Shown here: positions 1 to 11,964 of the stretch, one piece after another | How positions within the stretch are numbered: the first letter of the stretch is position 1 | Layout: every line of letters starts with the position of its first letter | Source of the DNA: Patiria miniata | Taxonomy: Eukaryota > Echinodermata > Asteroidea > Valvatida > Asterinidae | Reading direction: 5' to 3' | Assembly: GCF_015706575.1 (NCBI RefSeq) | Contig: NW_024037062.1 | Coordinates: 740,811 to 804,810, forward strand | Length of the DNA: 64,000 bases | The notes under the pieces: generated by a model | Told to the model about the DNA's origin: nothing | Databases searched by the model: none | The model's input: only the letters and a program-made list of their open reading frames with translations | Made by a program: the position numbers and the translations under genes

Positions 1-907
1 CCCCCCCTCGCGACGCCCATGCAATGTAGTGGTGTGGGAATAATGGACCGAAGTTTAACTTTAGGAATATGACAATACATAAGCATGGCAAATATTGTTG
101 GCATGTGAATAACAATCAGAAGAATTAGCTTTTAACACAGCCTTTAGCAAGAGGGCAAGCCTGCGTTTTGCGGGGGTCGTTGATGATTAGCCCTGGATAA
201 TCAAATAGGGGAAATTGTGATGACAAATAATACTCTAGGCTAGATTATATTATGCGTACTTCAGATTAGATTATAGTGTAATCATGTCAGGCAATTGAAC
301 ATGTCTCACTCGCCACTGCCACGCCTACCTGTCATATTTCATCTAATCGTAATCAGCAGAAAGCTTTATTGTGGAAACTGTCATTTGAATGGTTAGGATG
401 TTCTGGCCGTGCTATTGGTTCCACCAAAAATTGGTATTAAAGTTAACTTCTCAGCTGGTGGCATTTTGTATGAAAATATGATGGTCATAGACTATTTCTA
501 GCGGTAGTTTGCACTGTATTTTATTATTTACGTGACAATATTTCTTCCCGCGTGAATCGGACTTCGTCTCACGTAGGCCTCAAAATCTGCAGACAGAATT
601 GACTTACGTCACACAATTAAAATGAGGGTGAGCGTCTGGTAACGTCTGGCGCCCTCTACCGTGAGACTGTCGATCGTGACTTTGCATGCAGCTTCTTGTT
701 GTGAAAGGAAGTACGTGCACACGTTGAATGGCGCGATATAGTAAGTGTAATCGGTGATGTATGATAACGATTGAGTGAAACATCAAAATGTAATCATAAG
801 TTCTTGCAAATGTTGGACTTAATTAGGGGCGGACCCTAAAAGCAGGCGGGAGGGGGTTGACCTTTTAAACAGTGTGTATTTAGACATACAATCGCCGTGG
901 GGTGGGA
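1..907. other. upstream flank, no gene seen
   Basis: AT-rich DNA with no frame or repeat that I can assign, apart from a short GGGGCGGACC motif at 826-835 that resembles the ends of the 36383-36550 element. Confidence 0.4.
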
Positions 908-1322
908 ATTTGCTTCCTGTATCCTGATTCGCTACCGCAATTAACAAGAAATTGAATTATATCGTGTACTTGGTGTTGTTATTTCAAACGCGTATTACGT
1001 GTTTACACGTTCATTGTAATTATAACGTCCACACCTTCTCAAATATTATATTAATCCTTCCCTTTCCAATTTGCTCATATCAATATGTAATGTGATACTG
1101 CATGTTGACTCGATAAGATTGTAACATTTTAACTTTGAAAAACAAAATCGTGTTTTCGTAACTCACGCCCCGACGAATTGATTAAGTTTTTATCCCAGAC
1201 ATCACATACAAAAAACAAACGCTGATGTAAAGCACAGGACGGCACCAGACTACTCCTCATTTGCATAAGAATCCAAACATTTTGGATATGCGTGCTGCGC
1301 GACACCCTGGTAACGAGGTTGA
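908..1322 (+). repeat. ~500-bp interspersed element, copy 1
   Basis: Same family as 55175-55683 (same strand) and 56155-56672 (opposite strand). Shared landmarks in order are CTTCCTGTATCCTGATTC, TTGGTGTTGTTATTTC, CATTGTAATTAT, CCACACCTTCTCAAA, ACAAACGCTGATGTAA and GACACCCTGGTAACGAGGTT. The right end CCTGG-AACGAGGTTG is common to the + strand copies. Noncoding. Confidence 0.8.
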
Positions 1323-2622
1323 TACAATCGGCCCAAAAAACTGTGTTGTCTACCTAGGTCAGCACGATTGAAGACTAATCGAACAAATTCGGGAGAGGGA
1401 GGGGGCGTTAGCTTTGGGTCCCCTCAACTCTGGATATCTCACTTCTCAAATGTCAAAAATATCAGTTTTGAACAATCACAGCAGGGGGATTACGAGTCGC
1501 GTCTTTCTTTGCACTTTTCAACGAGGTTACTCCCGTGCAGAGCGCAGCGCTGACTGATACTAGAAAAGGCAAAATGTTTGGATAAGGGACACGCTTCTCT
1601 TCGATTCGTGAACAGGAAGAACTGTGAACAAATGATGAAAAGCGTTCCGAAAAAAACCTGACACTTAGCTGTCAAGAGTAATTTCCCTACATCTTGAACC
1701 GCACTTCTCTCCAGAGGAAATTCGGCTTCTGTTTCAGCAAAGTTTGTTCTATTTGTCTTTAAAGTTAAAGATTCTGTTAAAGTTTGATGATGCATAGCAA
1801 GACGTCTTTTTCTTCTCGAGGAAGGCAATTCCATTAAGTTGAGGTTCAACACACATCGTGTGGAGGAAGTTGAAGACACGAGAAATGATGAATGGCGTAT
1901 TACGGCAAGTACTGACAGGAGACATGACTTACGACACAAGTGTGTGTGGAGGGGGGTGGCATGGGGGGGGGATGGGTGCTGCGTTGCGTTGGGAGGTAAC
2001 TAGTACTTTTTTTGATCAAGAGAGAGCGCGTGTGTCGTGTTTGCGTCGTAACAGTTGACATTTTCAGAGAAAAATGTGAAGGGCTTTGTGCAGAAATACC
2101 TTCACTCTATCAATCCATTCGTGGGAATAAAAACATAATACACGAACACTGAATCTTTAAGAAACGCGACTCATTATGAATTAGGATTCAGATATCTGCT
2201 GGGTTGCGGGACAAATTCCAAGATCTTGGCGGATAACGAAATGGATTTATTTAAATTTGCGGGATCAAATCTACAAGCAAGATTCTCATATTTTTTATAG
2301 GAAGGAGAAACATTGTTTAACCTTGGATTATCCTTTTGAAATGCGAATTGAGGCCACAAACTAATTACTTGCAGTTTTAATTTCTGACCTGAAAAGATCT
2401 TTGAGGCCATTGACAAAATGCTTTATGAAAGTAATCAATTTTTAAAGAGAGAGTCCAATCGGGAAAAAAACTTTTCAAATAATGTTAATAAATGTTCGTC
2501 CTACATAACAATTTATTGTAATTGTAGGTAACTGTAATTCTTTACTAGATTTTTGATACAATACCTCCATTTCATATTTTAACTGATGCAAGAGTTTGAA
2601 TAAACATTCAGAAAATGTGACT
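1323..2622. other. upstream flank, no gene seen
   Basis: Holds a 149-codon open frame on the - strand (1490-1939) with no recognisable domain, and a G-rich run at 1951-1975. Nothing else is supported. Confidence 0.35.
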
Positions 2623-3165
2623 TACACTCTAAAAATTCCCGGGTCAGATTTGACCCGGATCCCGGTTCTCTTTGGCTTGACACTTTCCCGGGTCAAATTG
2701 ACACTTTTCCCGGTCAAATGATTTTTCTCTGACTCATTGTCCGGGCCATTGTGACCCCGAAAAGTGTCATTTTGACCCCAAAATTGTTATGTTGACTCCG
2801 AGAAATATCTTTTGGACCCCGAAAGTGTCATTTTGTGAAAAGTGTCAATATGACCCCATAAAGTGTCATTTTGACCCTGTGAAGTGTCATTGTGACTCTG
2901 AAAAATGTCATTGTGACCCGTAAAGTGTCATTGTTCCCTAAAAAGTGTCATTATGACCCCGAAAAGTGGCATTTTGACCCTGAAGAATGTCATTATGACC
3001 CCGAAGAGTGTCATTATGACCCTGAAGAGTGTAATTTTGACCCTGAAAAGTGTCAGGCCAAGGTCAACTCTGACTCGGACTTTTCAGAGCGAAGAATAAT
3101 CATTAAAAACCAGTCCATTTCTTTGTCTATCGCTGATCCTTTGTCCCAAACTCAATGAGAGTGTA
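2623..3165. mobile_element. element bounded by TACACTCT / AGAGTGTA and built on a 21-bp minisatellite
   Basis: TACACTCT (2623-2630) and AGAGTGTA (3158-3165) form 8-bp inverted ends. Within about 2750-3057 a GTGTCATTTTGACCCTGAAGA-type unit of 21 bp (given here one base beyond 20 by counting, consensus core GTGTCATTTTGACCC) repeats about a dozen times, degenerate on the left and cleaner on the right. The same motif vocabulary (GGGTCAAAATGACAC, GTGTCATTTTTACCC, TTTGACCCGG) fills 13082-13628. Probably a nonautonomous DNA transposon with an internal minisatellite. Confidence 0.6.
2750..3057 (+). repeat. 21-bp minisatellite
   Basis: Tandem units around GTGTCATTATGACCC at 21-bp spacing, clearest from 2946 to 3055. 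Because 21 is a multiple of 3, one + frame (2892-3158) stays open and reads as a degenerate heptad such as CHYDPEE. This is most simply a by-product of the repeat length, not a gene. Confidence 0.75.
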
Positions 3166-3730
3166 CTGTTCTTGACATCAGTTTCAAGGGAAAAGTATTC
3201 CTTGATTATATCGAATACCCTAATAAATTCGTGTACTGTCGTAGTTGGGCTGCGTAACAAGTTCAAAGTACTTCTTACGAACTTTTGCCTTTTGCTCCCC
3301 GTGGACCGGGTCTCCATCGCTGGACGACAGCAAATCCGTAGATTTGACTCCTCAACTGAGTTACAAAACAACATGAATTACAATACAATCTGCAGTTGTT
3401 AATGCTCAGAAATCCAGCGATATTGCGTGACTTTGGAAGCTGGCCCGTACGCGTAACCTTGCCCGTCCTACGGGATGATTTAGCACCGTGCCGGCGCGGC
3501 TGTCAAGGGCTCGGCTGGCGCCAACTGATCGCGGTAGCTGAGGTATACGGTCGGGAGCAGGTGAGAACGGCGACTGGAGGAACGCAGACAGCGTGGGAAG
3601 AAAGCAGATACCACTGGATGTAACTGGTGTAAACTTGTTGCATGGATGACGGGGAAACGTCAAGAAAGAAGGACATAGTACGGTGAAAAGTGCATTGCAA
3701 TGTTAGTTAAAATGATGAAGGAAAAGTAAC
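3166..3730. other. upstream flank, no gene seen
   Basis: Includes a GC-richer patch at 3440-3620 with short overlapping frames on both strands and no recognisable product. Confidence 0.35.
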
Positions 3731-4227
3731 CAGGGTGACCGTTTTTGACAGAACTTTGACAGAATTTTTGTTAAAAACGAGTTTGACTGAAATTGGACAG
3801 AATGGATTTTTTTGGCAGATTTCTGGCAGAATTCTGCAAAAATGGTTATTTGACAGAAAAACAGCAAATTTGAACAAAAAAGTGTTCATTAATTGTTTAA
3901 AAAAGCTTCAATCCTTTCAACAAACCCTTGCATAATGGGACAGGTTGGCTGGTCTAGGTGCTGAGGTTCACTGGGAAACAGACTTCGTCGTGGCCGGATC
4001 CGCGTTTTGCCCGAAATTTGCTAATAATATTTCGCAACATCTTGTGACTAGATTGTTTATTATGTAATTTGAATCTTAATTAAGGCAATACTACCGATCT
4101 GCATGTGATTTTAAGTGTTTATAGTGTATTTCGAGTAATTCTGGGGAATGTGGCAGATTTTTGATAAATCTAACCGATTTTTCATATGCACTTAGCAGAA
4201 TTTGGCTCTGACCTAACGGTCACCCTG
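3731..4227. mobile_element. nonautonomous hAT-like transposon with intact ends
   Basis: The left end CAGGGTGACCGT (3731-3742) and right end ACGGTCACCCTG (4216-4227) are a perfect 12-bp terminal inverted repeat. The 8 bp on both sides are identical, AAAGTAAC (3723-3730 and 4228-4235), a target-site duplication of the length made by hAT transposases. The ~497-bp interior is AT-rich, with repeated GACAGAA/GGCAGAATT words, and encodes no transposase, so it is a MITE moved in trans. The intact duplication suggests it has not been disturbed since insertion. Confidence 0.9.
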
Positions 4228-4235
4228 AAAGTAAC

Positions 4236-6465
4236 TAAGAAGAGAGTAAATGTGATGTGTTCTGCCAAAACTAGACTGAACCGGGCAGACCCTGAATTTG
4301 AGAAACAGGCGAAAGTGGCCTCGGGTGGATTTTTGATATTTTGGTTATTTCTTATTCCTCAAAACCTCATGAACATCCTGCGGAAGTTTCGGATTGAAAT
4401 TCCATCCATCTTCTGAATACGGTCAGAGCATATACTGACTGGAACGTCGAGTTTATACCTCTGGTTCTTTTCAGAACCATTTCGGTCAGTTTGAGAAATT
4501 ACTCCCACATGGTGTTTCCGCAAACCTTTCATTCATTAGTATCTCCACCATGCAAAGCCCAAAATCTTACTTAAATATATTTGTGGTGATTTTTTGGAGG
4601 CTTGTCTCTTCAAAGATTTCGCTGGTTCTTTTTTTTTCTCAATTTTGTTGCTTAATGATGCTACAACATACATACTTTGTCGCTCCTCAAAAGACAGCAA
4701 AGGTGCGTCGCCCCTATACAGTTTTGGTATCGCCGAAGTTGGCAGGCTTCCATATTGCTAAAAATGTATGTACTTTAAAGTACTTTAAATCAAGACTTTA
4801 ATTTGTATCCACAGTGAAGCCCTAACTTTAAGGCACAATTTCACATTTACAACTGTATTTTGTCTCTCCGAAGCTCGTCGACCGATGTTAGTAGGCGTTT
4901 TCTTTTATAATTTTAATTCAGTAGACAAATAATATCAAGAATAGGTTTTAAATCAATTTCAGCTGCCCTTCCATTGGTCCAGAATTCCAGTCTTTTCTTG
5001 AAGACACACTTTACATTAGAATTTAACACTATCAGGCTAGGTTACGTGTTCGTATTTCTTGGAATAAAAAAAACCTCACTTCTAAGGCTTGAATGAACCG
5101 AATGCCGAGGTAATGAGAGAGCGAAATTTGCAGAGTTTAAAATGGACTTTCACCTATGGAATCGTGATGTATTATTTAACAAACCCAACAAAGACTCGTT
5201 CTACAACCAGGTGTACTTTTCCTCTGGCAACGGCGTTGAATATATCAGTAGTGGAATGTTTAATGAATGGGACTGTTTTGAGAGCTAAATCTTCAATCAG
5301 GAATAAAGCACGAGAGCTCTTATGGCCCACGTGCAAACACCAGGCATTCCTAAGCAATGCGAAGCTTCTGTGTTAACGTTGCATACAATGATGGATGGCA
5401 GGCCAGACAGCAAATGCATCACGGAATGTACCAACTAAAAGTTTGCACTCACTGACACAACAAGCCTCGGCCCACCTTCCTCAATTCAATTTGACGACAC
5501 GACAAAAAGCGAATCCACCATATGCCCCGCTGTTTTGAACTTTAAAGTGGAATCTGTATTCTAGTACGTCAGACTATTAGGCGTGACATATTCTACTCCG
5601 TCAAGTTTCGCCAAGAGAAAACCTTTTTACTGACGAGCGAACACGAGACGAACTCGGAGTTGTTTTTCGGCCCGGCCAGACGGCGTGTCACGCAACAAAC
5701 CGACTTGGAGATCACTGTGGGCTTGTCAATCTCAGACTACGCGAAGCTGTTGTGAAACATGTTTTTTTTTCTCTTCCAGTAGTGTGACATTGACAGACTT
5801 TTGATGTGGAAAACACACCTGGCCAGCTACGACCCCCCCCCCTTACCGCGTTGAATGCGAGTCCCTCCAGACGAGCTCTTGAATCATGTTCGAGGGGGTA
5901 TAACCTAGCCACATCTCATGTTGGTGTCGTGCTTAATATTGTCTAGGAAAAATGTGATTCTGGAGAGTTTTCAGACCACACTTGCTTGCGAAATTATTTT
6001 TGGATTGGTCTCTGAGGAAGGTGCATGGTTGTCCGTGGTCCTAACAGCGAATTGGACGTCAAACCACACAGCATGATACAGGTAGGCCACTAGGTCACTT
6101 TTATTTTACTGGTCCCAAAGGGCCAGCCTGTATGCACCGACTCATTGACTGATGTCCATTGTGACAACCTGATACTGGCTGGTAAAGAGAACCGGGCAGT
6201 GCTATTGTATAGGATTACCCCGCAATGAGCCAAATCCGGTCAATTGTGCACGCCGAATGCATGAAAAGACTAAAGTGAATAGCCATTTTGAATCAATTGA
6301 AAAGAATTTTACGCATTCTGGGACCAGCTTTACTAGGGTTACCTTGTCTTTGTTTATATTATAAGACTTAAAATGTATGACAATATAGGCCTGGTTTAAA
6401 ACAAAGTAAGTATGTCGTGAGAGTATTGCGCGTATTGTTGTCTTACTTTCTCTAGATCTATATGC
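4236..6465. other. upstream flank, no gene seen
   Basis: No frame with recognisable homology. Contains a poly-C run at about 5829-5840. AT-rich otherwise. Confidence 0.35.
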
Positions 6466-6795
6466 GGTTCGTTAGTGACTTCGTCATACACGCGCGCGCA
6501 ACACTGATTACTAGCGCCCATTGGATAAACACTACAGTTGTGTTAACTTCCGGTTCCAATGGTTCAAATGCTATACGCAATGTGCAGTGGGCATGGTTTA
6601 AACTGAAGTGACGTCACACTAACCAGTTCTTAAGTGTGACTTCATTTCATCTTAAACCACGCCCACTACACACGGGGTAGCACTGAAAATCATTGGGATT
6701 ATTGGAACCGGAAGTAGTGCACAGTGACGTGTTTCGCCAATGGACGTTAGTAATCAGTGGTGCGTTCGCGTGTATGACGCAGTCGTTAACGAACC
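6466..6795. mobile_element. foldback element with a CRE-like palindrome near its centre
   Basis: The arms 6466-6620 and 6625-6795 are inverted copies. Paired blocks are GGTTCGTTA/TAACGAACC, CACTGATTACTA/TAGTAATCAGTG, ACTTCCGGTTCCAAT/ATTGGAACCGGAAGT and GGGCATGGTTTAA/TTAAACCACGCCC. TGACGTCA (6609-6616), a perfect CRE palindrome, sits next to the hinge. No target duplication recognised. Confidence 0.8.
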
Positions 6796-7010
6796 AATGA
6801 GTAATCCGACGACAATCATTACAAGTCATTACTGAGGTGCACCATGCTTGCGCGCAGGTGGTACGCACTACGCGCGCACTCAGTGGCCAATATGGTTTCA
6901 AACTGTACGCGCACCTCAATGTAATTTTACGCGTACTATAATGCACAGTGTGGTGCCACCTTAGTGATATGGCAATCACCGAATTAGTAACAAGTGCATG
7001 TGGTTACCTC

Positions 7011-7290
7011 ATTTATTTATTTATATTTATTTATTACATTTCTTTACTAGGTAATGCCAAAACACTTCAAAACTGGTTTCCATTTGGGCCCTGCACTCAT
7101 TAAAAATGACAACAAACATGTATACAAATACAATACATTACAAACACAATACAATACATTACAATACAATGGGATTTTATCGGGTGCTAGATTAGTTAAA
7201 TGAATAATTAATTGAATAATTTCAGTGGCTAACGCATGCAGGGTACCAACTTGTATTTTGTCGACAAGATAATCTTTGAACATTGATGTA
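7011..7290 (-). mobile_element. possible LINE 3' tail
   Basis: On the - strand a 79-codon frame closes at 7047 and is followed by an ATAAATAAATA-type tail (7014-7035 read inverted), the usual ending of a truncated non-LTR retrotransposon. The peptide itself is not recognisable, so this rests on the tail alone. TACAATACATT tandem-like words fill 7120-7170. Confidence 0.35.
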
Positions 7291-7299
7291 CATGTATTT

Positions 7300-9984
7300 T
7301 TGCTGCATCATTTTTGAACTGTTTCGCTACGTGTTTTGAATTTTACAGCAAGAGTCAGACTTTAACTTTAATATAATAGTTCTACGTCCTTCTAAAAAAG
7401 TGCCGCATAGAGGTGACATTTTCGTCTGGTTCCCTCACCTTCATCGCGATCTATCACGCATACCTGGAATTCCACTCAGCGCCATGTGCCGCGGGGAACC
7501 ATACCTCTCTGTCAAGCTATTGCCGTAGGACACGTATAGTGAAACGTCGTAAACAGAATCCGTATACGACATAAATAATAGGCGCAATAAAGCAAGTAGC
7601 ATAAGCCACGTGATGCCATATTTGAATCATAACCCCTTATTACGATGGCAATATAACGTCGGTGATATCGCTGATAACTTAACGGTGATTCAACACCTTT
7701 GTTAAATACTTTCTTTGTGTTTTTAAACATTTTGCGTGACTCTAAAACCTCACGACAATTTAGCACAACGCGATTAAAATGACAGCACCAAGCAACAGTA
7801 CAACACGTGTACATTGTCTATGGGATTTTGAAAGAAGAACAAAAAAGAAGAAGAATCCGTACACAAACAAAGGCTTTTTCGCAACTATGCCAATTAAAAT
7901 GGGGAAAATGATTAAATCACAACAATCATAGATTGTACATTAGTCAGGCTAACACAGCCATATGGTTGCGAAGGGCGATTTCTAAAGGTTACGTAACACT
8001 TTATTTTGAATGAAACTTCATGTACACAGACATGGTCACGTTGGCGGGAGAAATCTTTGAAAACTAATTTCTCCAGTTTTGAGGACCGTATCTTCATGCA
8101 ACTTTCAGGATTTATTTCCCCTATAATGATCCAAGTATGTGCTGAAAGTCGTTGTGATATGTTCATTACTTAGGCCTCGCTACGTGCAATTTTAAAAATT
8201 GTAACACTGGCGTTCGCAATATCTATCAAGCCTCAAGAATATTAATGAGGTTCCTATTCATTACGGTGTGCAGTTAACAATTCGATAAAAGCCTCCTGCA
8301 CGAGTTGTTAATTAAGAAATATCACACTTTTGCCGGCTTCCATTGGTTGATACCGAGACCCAGGCCATGTCACGCCGAGTGACGCTAATGAATATGCTAA
8401 TATGCCCGTCATCATTGTGTGCTTGGCCGAAATCGGTCAGCCGTAGCGCCTACGGCGCTATGCTGAACAATGCACATAGGTTGGGTCGGCAAATAATTGT
8501 TTCGATCCTCTTCGAAATTTTCCATGGAGATGGTTCACGTTGTAACACTAACGTTCGCAAAAACAGATTAAGCTGAAATTCGAAATATACTTAGATAATG
8601 TAAGTGTTCTGCTACTCGTGAAACAACAACTGGGATAAATTCCTAGAAATTGGGATAAATACATACATTTGGGGAAGTTTTTGAACGATTTCTTCCAGAC
8701 TTGAAGGTCAGCTTTGAGAGTAACCAGTATTGAGGTTTCGGCATCGATGACGGCGAATTTTTCACTGACATGAAGTTTAGAATTTCTTCTTCAGTTACAA
8801 TGTAACATTTTAATCATACCGAGCGTATTTTCGGAGAAACACAACGTTCAAAATGCCATGTTTTGGGGGTGCATGAATTTCACTGCTCTGTTATAGCGTC
8901 TAAGTACGTAATCGGATTAGCTTTGCCTAACAACGGTTAGCAACCATATGGCTGAACAGACATCAAATGATGGTTTTTCAATCATGTACTGTGTGAAAAA
9001 TATAGAGTTTATTGCACGACATTCAATAAACATGTAAACAAGGTATACATTACTTAATCGGCAAATCATGTTCTCCACGAAAGCATTGCCGTAGGTGCAA
9101 TAAGTGCATAATATATACGTGATGTGCAAAAACGCTTTGCAGTTAGCATCTGTTCGGGCAATTTGTCAGCTTTAAAATGTCATCTCTTCGACCCCAACCA
9201 CACACATGACATTGCCATTATGTATACCCAACCCATCGTCAACATGAACTTTCACAATGTTGCTTTATGCAACAGACATTCAGCGTTTAGTCGCCAGAGC
9301 CCTGTCAATAATTGTTCCCATGTCTGCGGTGCTGCTACCATGAGCTGCCGGATTAAGTCAAATTTGTCCTAGCATTCGCTGCGACATCACCCGTGAAATC
9401 CCTCTCCTGGACATTCTGTTCTAAAGTTTAACCCTTTGAATTCAGAGGTTTTGAAAAGAAAAAAACTCTGATTCCCTCCGGGCTTCCAGTGCTAGCTGAC
9501 CCCTGGTCGGAAGTGAATGATCCGGGGGAACACTTGCTTGAATTCTCCCGCGTCCATCATCGAGTTTGCCCGGTGGGCTGTCGATCTGCGGGGAGAAAAA
9601 CAAGAACGTCCGAAGAAAAGAAAAAGGGACACTCAAGATTCTGGATTTCCCATGGTGTGGAGACAGAAGGAGACTGATCTCCGAACAGCGTGAGGCAATG
9701 AGGACATCTTTCTTCGGTCGTCAGGGGGTGAATCGCGCCGCTGGTCCCGTTGGGGGATGCCGGCCCTGCGCGCCCCGGGCGGTAGACAAGTCGTAGGCAA
9801 CTTCGGCCTTTGAGAAAGGTTTAGAAAGATTGGAGATTTTGTTCTTGTGGTGTGGGGTTCAGTTTGGGTCAGGGTCAAAGGAGTGGTTTCTTACACCGTT
9901 GGTGTCGCGATTCACATACGCTTACGTTACTGCACATGCTGTGGCAAGGTTTCTTTATTGCAAAATTAAAGAAATTTTTTAATA
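7300..9984. other. upstream flank, no gene seen
   Basis: Holds a 21-bp-class direct repeat (TTGTAACACTGGCGTTCGCA at about 8199 and TTGTAACACTAACGTTCGCA at about 8539), a perfect 7-bp stem with 3-nt loop (8444-8460), and a GC-richer island at 9470-9830 with no recognisable product. The island could hide an upstream noncoding exon, but nothing proves it. Confidence 0.35.
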
Positions 9985-10400
9985 CACAGGGTGAGCAACA
10001 AAAAACGAAACCTAAATATCGGGACCATTGTTTTAGTAAAGTTCTAAATGTAGCACTTTTAAAATCTAGGATATGAAAGCTAAATTCATAAGCTTTCTTT
10101 CAGTATAAGAATCATTCAAATCACTAATGTACTTTTTAAGTTACGGACTTTTAAACACAACCACCGTTTTAAAGTTCTGTCCACGGATCACGAAAAGGTA
10201 AGTGTTCTTTCAGCAAAACGAAAACAAATCACAAAGGGATGTGTGAATTGTTTTCGTTTTGCTGAAAGAACGCACACCTTTTGTGTGATCCGTGGACAGA
10301 ACTTTAAACCGGTGGTTGAGTTTAAAATTCCGTAACTTGAAAAGTACATAAGTGATTTGAATGATTCTTGTACTATTTAGAACGAAATAGGAGCGTCCCA
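9985..10400. mobile_element. foldback element
   Basis: 10104-10235 and 10240-10373 are inverted copies (for example AAGAATCATTCAAATCACT against AGTGATTTGAATGATTCTT, and GTTCTGTCCACGGATCAC against GTGATCCGTGGACAGAAC). The left outer sequence begins ACACAGGGTGAGCAAC, like the CAGGGTGAGT ends of the TA-flanked elements below; the right outer end is diverged. No coding potential. Confidence 0.75.
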
Positions 10401-11520
10401 CTCTTAATTCAAAAGTTGAAATTAATTAATTGATTACTTGTCGTGGGCTGATTTTTCTCTTGTGATGTCTTCCTGGAAAGCTCATAACTAATGTAATGCT
10501 AGAAAATTATCTATTCAATTTGAACATTTATTTTTCAAGGTGCCACACCCAAAAAGCACGTTTATACCAACTTTAAACATCGTCTGATATTTAAAACTGT
10601 AAAGTCTAGCGTCTTTGGGACTTGTTTTACCTCTAATTTTTTTTGTTCTGATTGTACCGTGAGTTAATTCGTAACGACTTGTCTTCAACAATTACCTAGA
10701 ATTTAATGTTTCTTCGAAAGTATTTTGTGGTCAGACATCAAGTAAAAAGTAAAGATGTATGAGTCAAACTGCTTTCTGTATCAATCATCTTAGTGTGACT
10801 TTCTTTAAATCCATCTCATCCTTTAAGTAATCAGAACAATTTTGGAAAACAAACTGTCCTTTTTTTGTTTCGACAAAAATGACAACTCGGCATGTGACGA
10901 ATCAAGTTCATTAACTTAAGTTAGCTTACCTTAGCTTAACTTGGGAGACATGCATATATATATGATGAAAAATGTTTTGTGATAGACTGGCTGGCCAATC
11001 CAACATAAGCCACCCCAAAAATAGAAGTATACTCTGTCTTTGAAGAAGTTTGCTATCTTTAGGATATGACGCAGTGTTGTAAAAGTCACACAAATTGGTA
11101 AATTGCAACTGTTTTGGAAGCAGGCCCGCGGAAATTTTTGGCAATAGACAACAATGACGAGTCGTAAGCAACTGGAATTGTGATTGGTAGATTGTCCTTA
11201 TGGAAGACACAGTCACATGATCGCAATAGTATGGAGGTCGATGCACTCTGAATGAAGCAATTGGCTGAATGAACGAGCCCGGAACTCGACTAAATTGTGG
11301 AAGACAATTTGAGTTGTCGCTGCCTCGTGTTACATCAGTGTTTCCTTCGTATAAAAATGAGGCATTATGACTCCTCGCTTGTTACTTAATCAGTGCAATG
11401 AATTGCTGGGTTGCATCTACAGGATGTGTTTCATTGTCAAGTGGAATCATTGGACTTGGACTAATAAAATACAAACAATTCTTCTCTTTATTTTTGTGTG
11501 TGTAGAAAGTAGAAACACTA
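10401..11520. other. upstream flank, no gene seen
   Basis: AT-rich. A 106-codon - strand frame at 10926-11246 has no recognisable domain. Confidence 0.35.
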
Positions 11521-11964
11521 TAGGGTGTCCCACAAAAAGTGTGCAAGCAGATATCCTTTAATTTCTCCAAAACTACTTAACATGAGTATTTCATCTTGAT
11601 GGAGCATATCAATTATACTCTTGCGTATAATCAGTGAAAATGCCATGGAAATCCGTTCATGCAAACCAGAGATCCAACAGATTGTAAAAGGCTGTAGGTT
11701 TTTTCACCATTCCAATGGGATTAATCCCAGTGGATAAGATTGTCATAGGCCTTTTCACTCTGATGTAAATTAACTGTGTAAATCCCATGGCCTTTTATAA
11801 TCTGTTAGGTCTCTCGTTTGCATGAACGGATTTTCATGGCATTTTTGATGAATATACACAAGAGTATAATTAATATGCTCCATCAAGATGAAATACTCAT
11901 GTTGAGTAGTTTTTGAGAAATTTAAGGATATCTGCTTGCACAACTTTTTTGGGGAAACCCTGTA
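11521..11964. mobile_element. large palindromic MITE, ends TAGGGTGTCC / CCCTGTA
   Basis: Almost the whole 444 bp folds back. The left arm 11535-11702 and right arm 11783-11950 are inverted copies at roughly 90% identity by eye (AGTATTTCATCTTGATGGAGC against GCTCCATCAAGATGAAATACT, each trimmed by one base here). The ends resemble the TA + CAGGGTG ends of mariner-type MITEs. The inner motif ATGCAAACCAGAGAT is shared with 40140-40642. Confidence 0.8.

Noticed and set aside
1490..1939. 149-codon open frame on the - strand, and a partly similar peptide on the + strand at 1368-1553
   Set aside because: No recognisable domain. The shared K-T-N-R-T-N peptide reflects a weak, short inverted similarity only, and a frame of this length is expected about once by chance in a window this size.
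2750..3057. CRISPR or coding repeat protein
   Set aside because: Units are contiguous 21-bp degenerate repeats with no spacers, inside a transposon-like unit.
9470..9830. GC-rich island as an upstream exon or gene
   Set aside because: Several short overlapping frames on both strands, none with a recognisable product or paired splice sites; recorded only as an unexplained island.
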